From an uncultured Eggerthellaceae bacterium (GTDB taxonomy: Bacteria > Actinomycetota > Coriobacteriia > Coriobacteriales > Eggerthellaceae), in the NCBI GenBank assembly GCA_937892845.1, contig CALBGP010000015.1, positions 1 through 43,570 of the forward strand: a DNA stretch of 43,570 bases, given 5' to 3'. The notes beneath the pieces were generated by a model that saw only the letters and a list, made by a program, of their open reading frames with translations, did no database searches and had not been told where the DNA came from. A program made the position numbers and the translations under genes. Of the stretch, positions 41,145 to 43,570 are shown in pieces. Position 1 is the first letter of the stretch; each line of letters opens with the position of its first letter.

Positions 41145-42608
41145 ATGGAACATGTGAACGAATATCTCGAAGGCACCAAGGCCGCCCCTGTTGATTTGGG
41201 CGATGTCCTCGTCCTCGGTTTGGGCAAGAGCGGCCGTGCAGTCAGCTCCTATTGCGCCGATCTTCTAGGGGGCCGCGTACGCTCCCTGACCATCGCAGCA
41301 GGCGAGCGCACCGAAGAAGCCGTTGCTTTTGCGGAGACGTTGCCGCACGGCGTCCGCGTGTTGTTCGACCTGTACACGCTTGAGGGGTCGTTCGACCTGT
41401 GCATCGCAAGCCCCGGGATATCCCAGTTCTCGCGATTCTATGAGAATGCCCAGGCTGTTTCGCGTGAGGTTGTGAGCGAAGTCGAGTTCGCCTGGCGTGA
41501 AAGCGATGCGGATTCGTGCTGGATTGCCATTACCGGCACCAACGGCAAGACCACAACCACCATGCTGTGCACCCACCTTCTCTCGCGCGCGGGGCTTGAT
41601 GTGGCTGCTGTCGGCAACATCGGCAACACCTGCATCGAGGCGGTTTCCGAAGGTCGCGCACGCTATTACGTGGCCGAGGTCTCCTCGTTCCAGCTGGCAT
41701 CCATGGACAAGTTCGCCCCGCAGGTTGCGGTGCTTCTCAACATCACGCCCGACCATCTGTACTGGCATATGACCCTGGATGCCTACATCCAGGCGAAAAA
41801 GAACGTGTACGCCAACCTCAACGAGTCCGGCGTCCTGGTCATCGATGCGGTCAACGATGTCTCACGTTCCTGCATCAAGGAGTTCAAAGATGATCCGGAG
41901 CGCACGTTCAGCTACATTCCGCTGGGGTGCGCCGATGGCCTCGGCCGCTCCATGGCCGATGCATGCGGCAGCTCGTCGGCCGCTTGGGTTGATGGCGGGA
42001 TGCTGCGCGTCCTGGTCGATGGTTCCCTTACCGATCTGGTTGACGTCTCCGAGCTTTTGATCAAAGGAGAGCACAATGCCTCCAATGCCCTTGCGGCAGC
42101 GTGCGCCGCGTTGAGCGTCGGCGTCGATCCTGAGTGCGTTCGCGAAGGCCTGCGCGATTTCGCTCCGCTCGAGCATCGCCTTGAGCCCTGCGGTTCCATC
42201 GACGGGGTTTCGTGCTTCAACGATTCGAAGGCCACCAATGTTGACGCAACGCTGAAGGCTTTGGAATCGTTTCCCGCGGCAAAGCCCATATTCCTCCTTG
42301 GCGGCCATGACAAGGGAACCGACCTTGCGCCCCTGGTGGAATCCGCCGTCGCCCGCTGCTCTGCCGTTGTCTGCTTCGGCGCTGCTGCGGACAGGTTCAT
42401 GACCGCCTTCGACGGAGCATCCCTCAAGCATGTGGCGGCTGCCCATATGGAAGATGCCCTCGATGAAGCTTTGGCCATGGCCGAACCCGGCGACATCGTG
42501 GTGTTGTCGCCTGCCTGCGCGTCTTTCGATGAGTTCGATTCCTTCGAGCATCGCGGCCGCGTTTTCAAGCATCTGGTCGAATTCCGCGCCATGGGCGCGA
42601 ATGCCTAA
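41145..42608 (+). CDS. murD: UDP-N-acetylmuramoylalanine--D-glutamate ligase MurD
   Basis: MurD adds D-glutamate to UDP-MurNAc-L-alanine with ATP. The 487-residue product has an N-terminal Rossmann-like domain (VLVLGLGKSGRAVSSY), SPGISQFSRF, the ATP loop ITGTNGKTTTT at about 129-138, EVSSFQLASMD, NITPDHLYWH and the C-terminal EHRLEPCGSIDGVSCFNDSKATN, whose core is NDSKATN, followed by LLGGHDKGTDL and LSPACASFDEFDSFEHRG. It is slightly longer than E. coli MurD. The ATG at 41145 follows GGGAGGACC; the open frame from 41025 overlaps mraY and is not used. Confidence 0.97.
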   Translation: MEHVNEYLEGTKAAPVDLGDVLVLGLGKSGRAVSSYCADLLGGRVRSLTIAAGERTEEAVAFAETLPHGVRVLFDLYTLEGSFDLCIASPGISQFSRFYENAQAVSREVVSEVEFAWRESDADSCWIAITGTNGKTTTTMLCTHLLSRAGLDVAAVGNIGNTCIEAVSEGRARYYVAEVSSFQLASMDKFAPQVAVLLNITPDHLYWHMTLDAYIQAKKNVYANLNESGVLVIDAVNDVSRSCIKEFKDDPERTFSYIPLGCADGLGRSMADACGSSSAAWVDGGMLRVLVDGSLTDLVDVSELLIKGEHNASNALAAACAALSVGVDPECVREGLRDFAPLEHRLEPCGSIDGVSCFNDSKATNVDATLKALESFPAAKPIFLLGGHDKGTDLAPLVESAVARCSAVVCFGAAADRFMTAFDGASLKHVAAAHMEDALDEALAMAEPGDIVVLSPACASFDEFDSFEHRGRVFKHLVEFRAMGANA

Positions 42609-42620
42609 AGGATAGTCCTC

Positions 42621-43570
42621 TTGTCGCGAAGAACATCCGGAGAATGGAATAGCGAATCCAGGGCGTCGCGTCTTCAGGCTGATGCGCGCGGCGTTCCCTC
42701 GAATATCATGATGCCCCGCATCCTTATGGTCGTGTGCACGGCGGCGTTGCTGCTCCTCGGCCTGGTGATGGTCTTTTCGGCATCGTCCGTTGAATCCCTC
42801 AGCGACGGGGGAGGTGTTGCCGACGAATTCGTCAAGCAGCTCATAATCGCTGCAGGCAGCATCGTCGTCTGCGCTTTCTTCGCCCATTTCGTCACGCTCA
42901 GATTCCTCAAGCATCTCGGTTTGTGGATTGCCTGGGTGGGCGCTGTTGTGCTGCTGGTCATGGTTCTGCTTGTGGGAACCGAGGAGCTGGGTGCCACGCG
43001 CTGGCTTGTCATAGGCGGCTTCACCCTGCAGCCTTCCGAATTCGCCAAAATCGCCTTCGTGCTCATGGGGGCGAAGATTCTCTACGACTACACCGAAGAG
43101 CTCAAAGACTGGAAGCAGACGCTCATCGCCGCTGCGGGCCTTGTGGTCCTGCCGCTTCTGTTCATGTACAAGACCCAGTCTGACATGGGCACGTTCGCCA
43201 TCACCGCTGTGGCGTTGTTCACGGTTATGTGGCTCGGCGGGGTTCCGTTGCGCTATATGCTCGCCATCGTCGGCGTCGGGGCTTTGGTGCTTGTGCTGGG
43301 CTCGGTCTCGGGTTATCGCAGCGAGCGCATCTCGGTATGGCTCAATCCGTGGCTTGATCCCTACGATACGGGTTTCCAGTCCATCCACTCGTTCTACGCA
43401 TTCGCCGAAGGCGGGATCTTCGGTGTCGGTTTGGGGAATTCTCGCGAGAAGTTCCTCTATCTGCCTGAGGCGGAGACTGACATGATCTTCTCCGTCATCG
43501 GTGAAGAGCTCGGGCTCATAGGCGCCCTTGCCGTCATCGTGCTGTTCCTCGTCTTTCTGTATGCCGGCTT
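42621..43570 (+). CDS. ftsW: Septal glycosyltransferase FtsW (partial, runs off the window)
   Basis: FtsW is a SEDS glycan polymerase working with FtsI at the septum. The 316 residues present contain a polar N-terminus of about 30 residues, helices from IMMPRILMVVCTAALLLLG cut into TM1, and the SEDS signatures LVIGGFTLQPSEFAKIAF, YKTQSDMGTF, GFQSIHSFYAFAEGG, GVGLGNSREKFLYLPEAETD and IFSVIGEELGLIG. The TTG at 42621 is the best start: AAAGGA lies 8 bases upstream and the frame is open. ATGs at 42708 and 42711 would put the start at the edge of TM1. The 3' end lies beyond the window. murG usually follows. Confidence 0.95.
   Translation, partial: MSRRTSGEWNSESRASRLQADARGVPSNIMMPRILMVVCTAALLLLGLVMVFSASSVESLSDGGGVADEFVKQLIIAAGSIVVCAFFAHFVTLRFLKHLGLWIAWVGAVVLLVMVLLVGTEELGATRWLVIGGFTLQPSEFAKIAFVLMGAKILYDYTEELKDWKQTLIAAAGLVVLPLLFMYKTQSDMGTFAITAVALFTVMWLGGVPLRYMLAIVGVGALVLVLGSVSGYRSERISVWLNPWLDPYDTGFQSIHSFYAFAEGGIFGVGLGNSREKFLYLPEAETDMIFSVIGEELGLIGALAVIVLFLVFLYAG

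Noticed and set aside
41862..43388. 508-codon antisense frame across murD and ftsW
   Set aside because: Its charged, repetitive composition is typical of antisense shadows, and both genes on the plus strand are well supported.
1..43570. CRISPR arrays, insertion sequences, prophage or toxin-antitoxin pairs
   Set aside because: No regularly spaced repeats, transposase motifs, phage structural genes or paired small toxin/antitoxin frames were seen.

Overview
The window looks like a core-genome segment of a high-GC actinobacterium, most probably a member of the Coriobacteriia (Eggerthellales or a relative). The clues are G+C of roughly 58-60%, a dcw cluster headed by mraZ, a four-subunit 2-oxoacid:ferredoxin oxidoreductase typical of anaerobes, AddAB-type recombination enzymes, a DUF4013 membrane protein and the conserved order tRNAs-tuf-rpmG-tRNA-Trp-secE-nusG-rplK-rplA. 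The genus is not determined, and the taxonomic call is inference from gene content.

Layout. 1-3404: a terminator from an upstream gene, a small HEAT-like protein and an aconitase gene broken by a frameshift. 3423-5327: a 634-residue membrane-anchored protein of unknown function. 5344-6690: promoter, L10 leader with attenuator, rplJ, rplL and terminator. 6810-8153: a DUF4013 membrane protein and a YbaK-type aminoacyl-tRNA deacylase. 8247-8364: tRNA-Glu with its terminator. 8330-15366: addB, addA and two translationally coupled small membrane proteins, one of them only 55 codons. 15422-17185 (minus): CapA-family membrane-anchored protein. 17416-20454: porG-porD-porA-porB. 20571-21854 (minus): aspartate-type aminotransferase. 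22069-23637: sodium/proline symporter. 23638-24020: 383 bases without a gene, holding promoters and a leader hairpin. 24021-28377: tRNA-Tyr, tRNA-Thr, tRNA-Met, tuf, rpmG, tRNA-Trp, secE, nusG, rplK, rplA, terminator. 28464-29237: map. 29281-30996 (minus) murJ, divergent from nadK (31073-31936). 32024-33505 (minus): a DUF1846/UPF0371 protein, divergent from xerD (33683-34636). 34809-43570: MraZ-box promoter region followed by mraZ, rsmH, ftsL-like, ftsI, murF, mraY, murD and a partial ftsW running off the window end.

How the genes work together. Most of the window is translation and cell-envelope machinery. The ribosomal stalk genes (rplJL) are about 20 kb from rplKA, and each pair has its own leader structures. 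The dcw block, with murJ nearby, makes, flips and polymerises lipid II, but murE is missing between ftsI and murF. The Por operon links pyruvate (or another 2-oxoacid) to ferredoxin. The broken aconitase suggests an interrupted oxidative TCA branch in this strain, unless the lesion is reversible or an assembly error.

No phage, insertion sequence, CRISPR array or obvious defence island was seen. The least ordinary features are the acn lesion, the unknown 634-residue protein beside it, the small membrane proteins coupled to addAB, the helically phased MraZ boxes, possible leaderless transcripts for xerD and the CapA gene, and several unassigned RNA-structure candidates in ribosomal-protein leaders.
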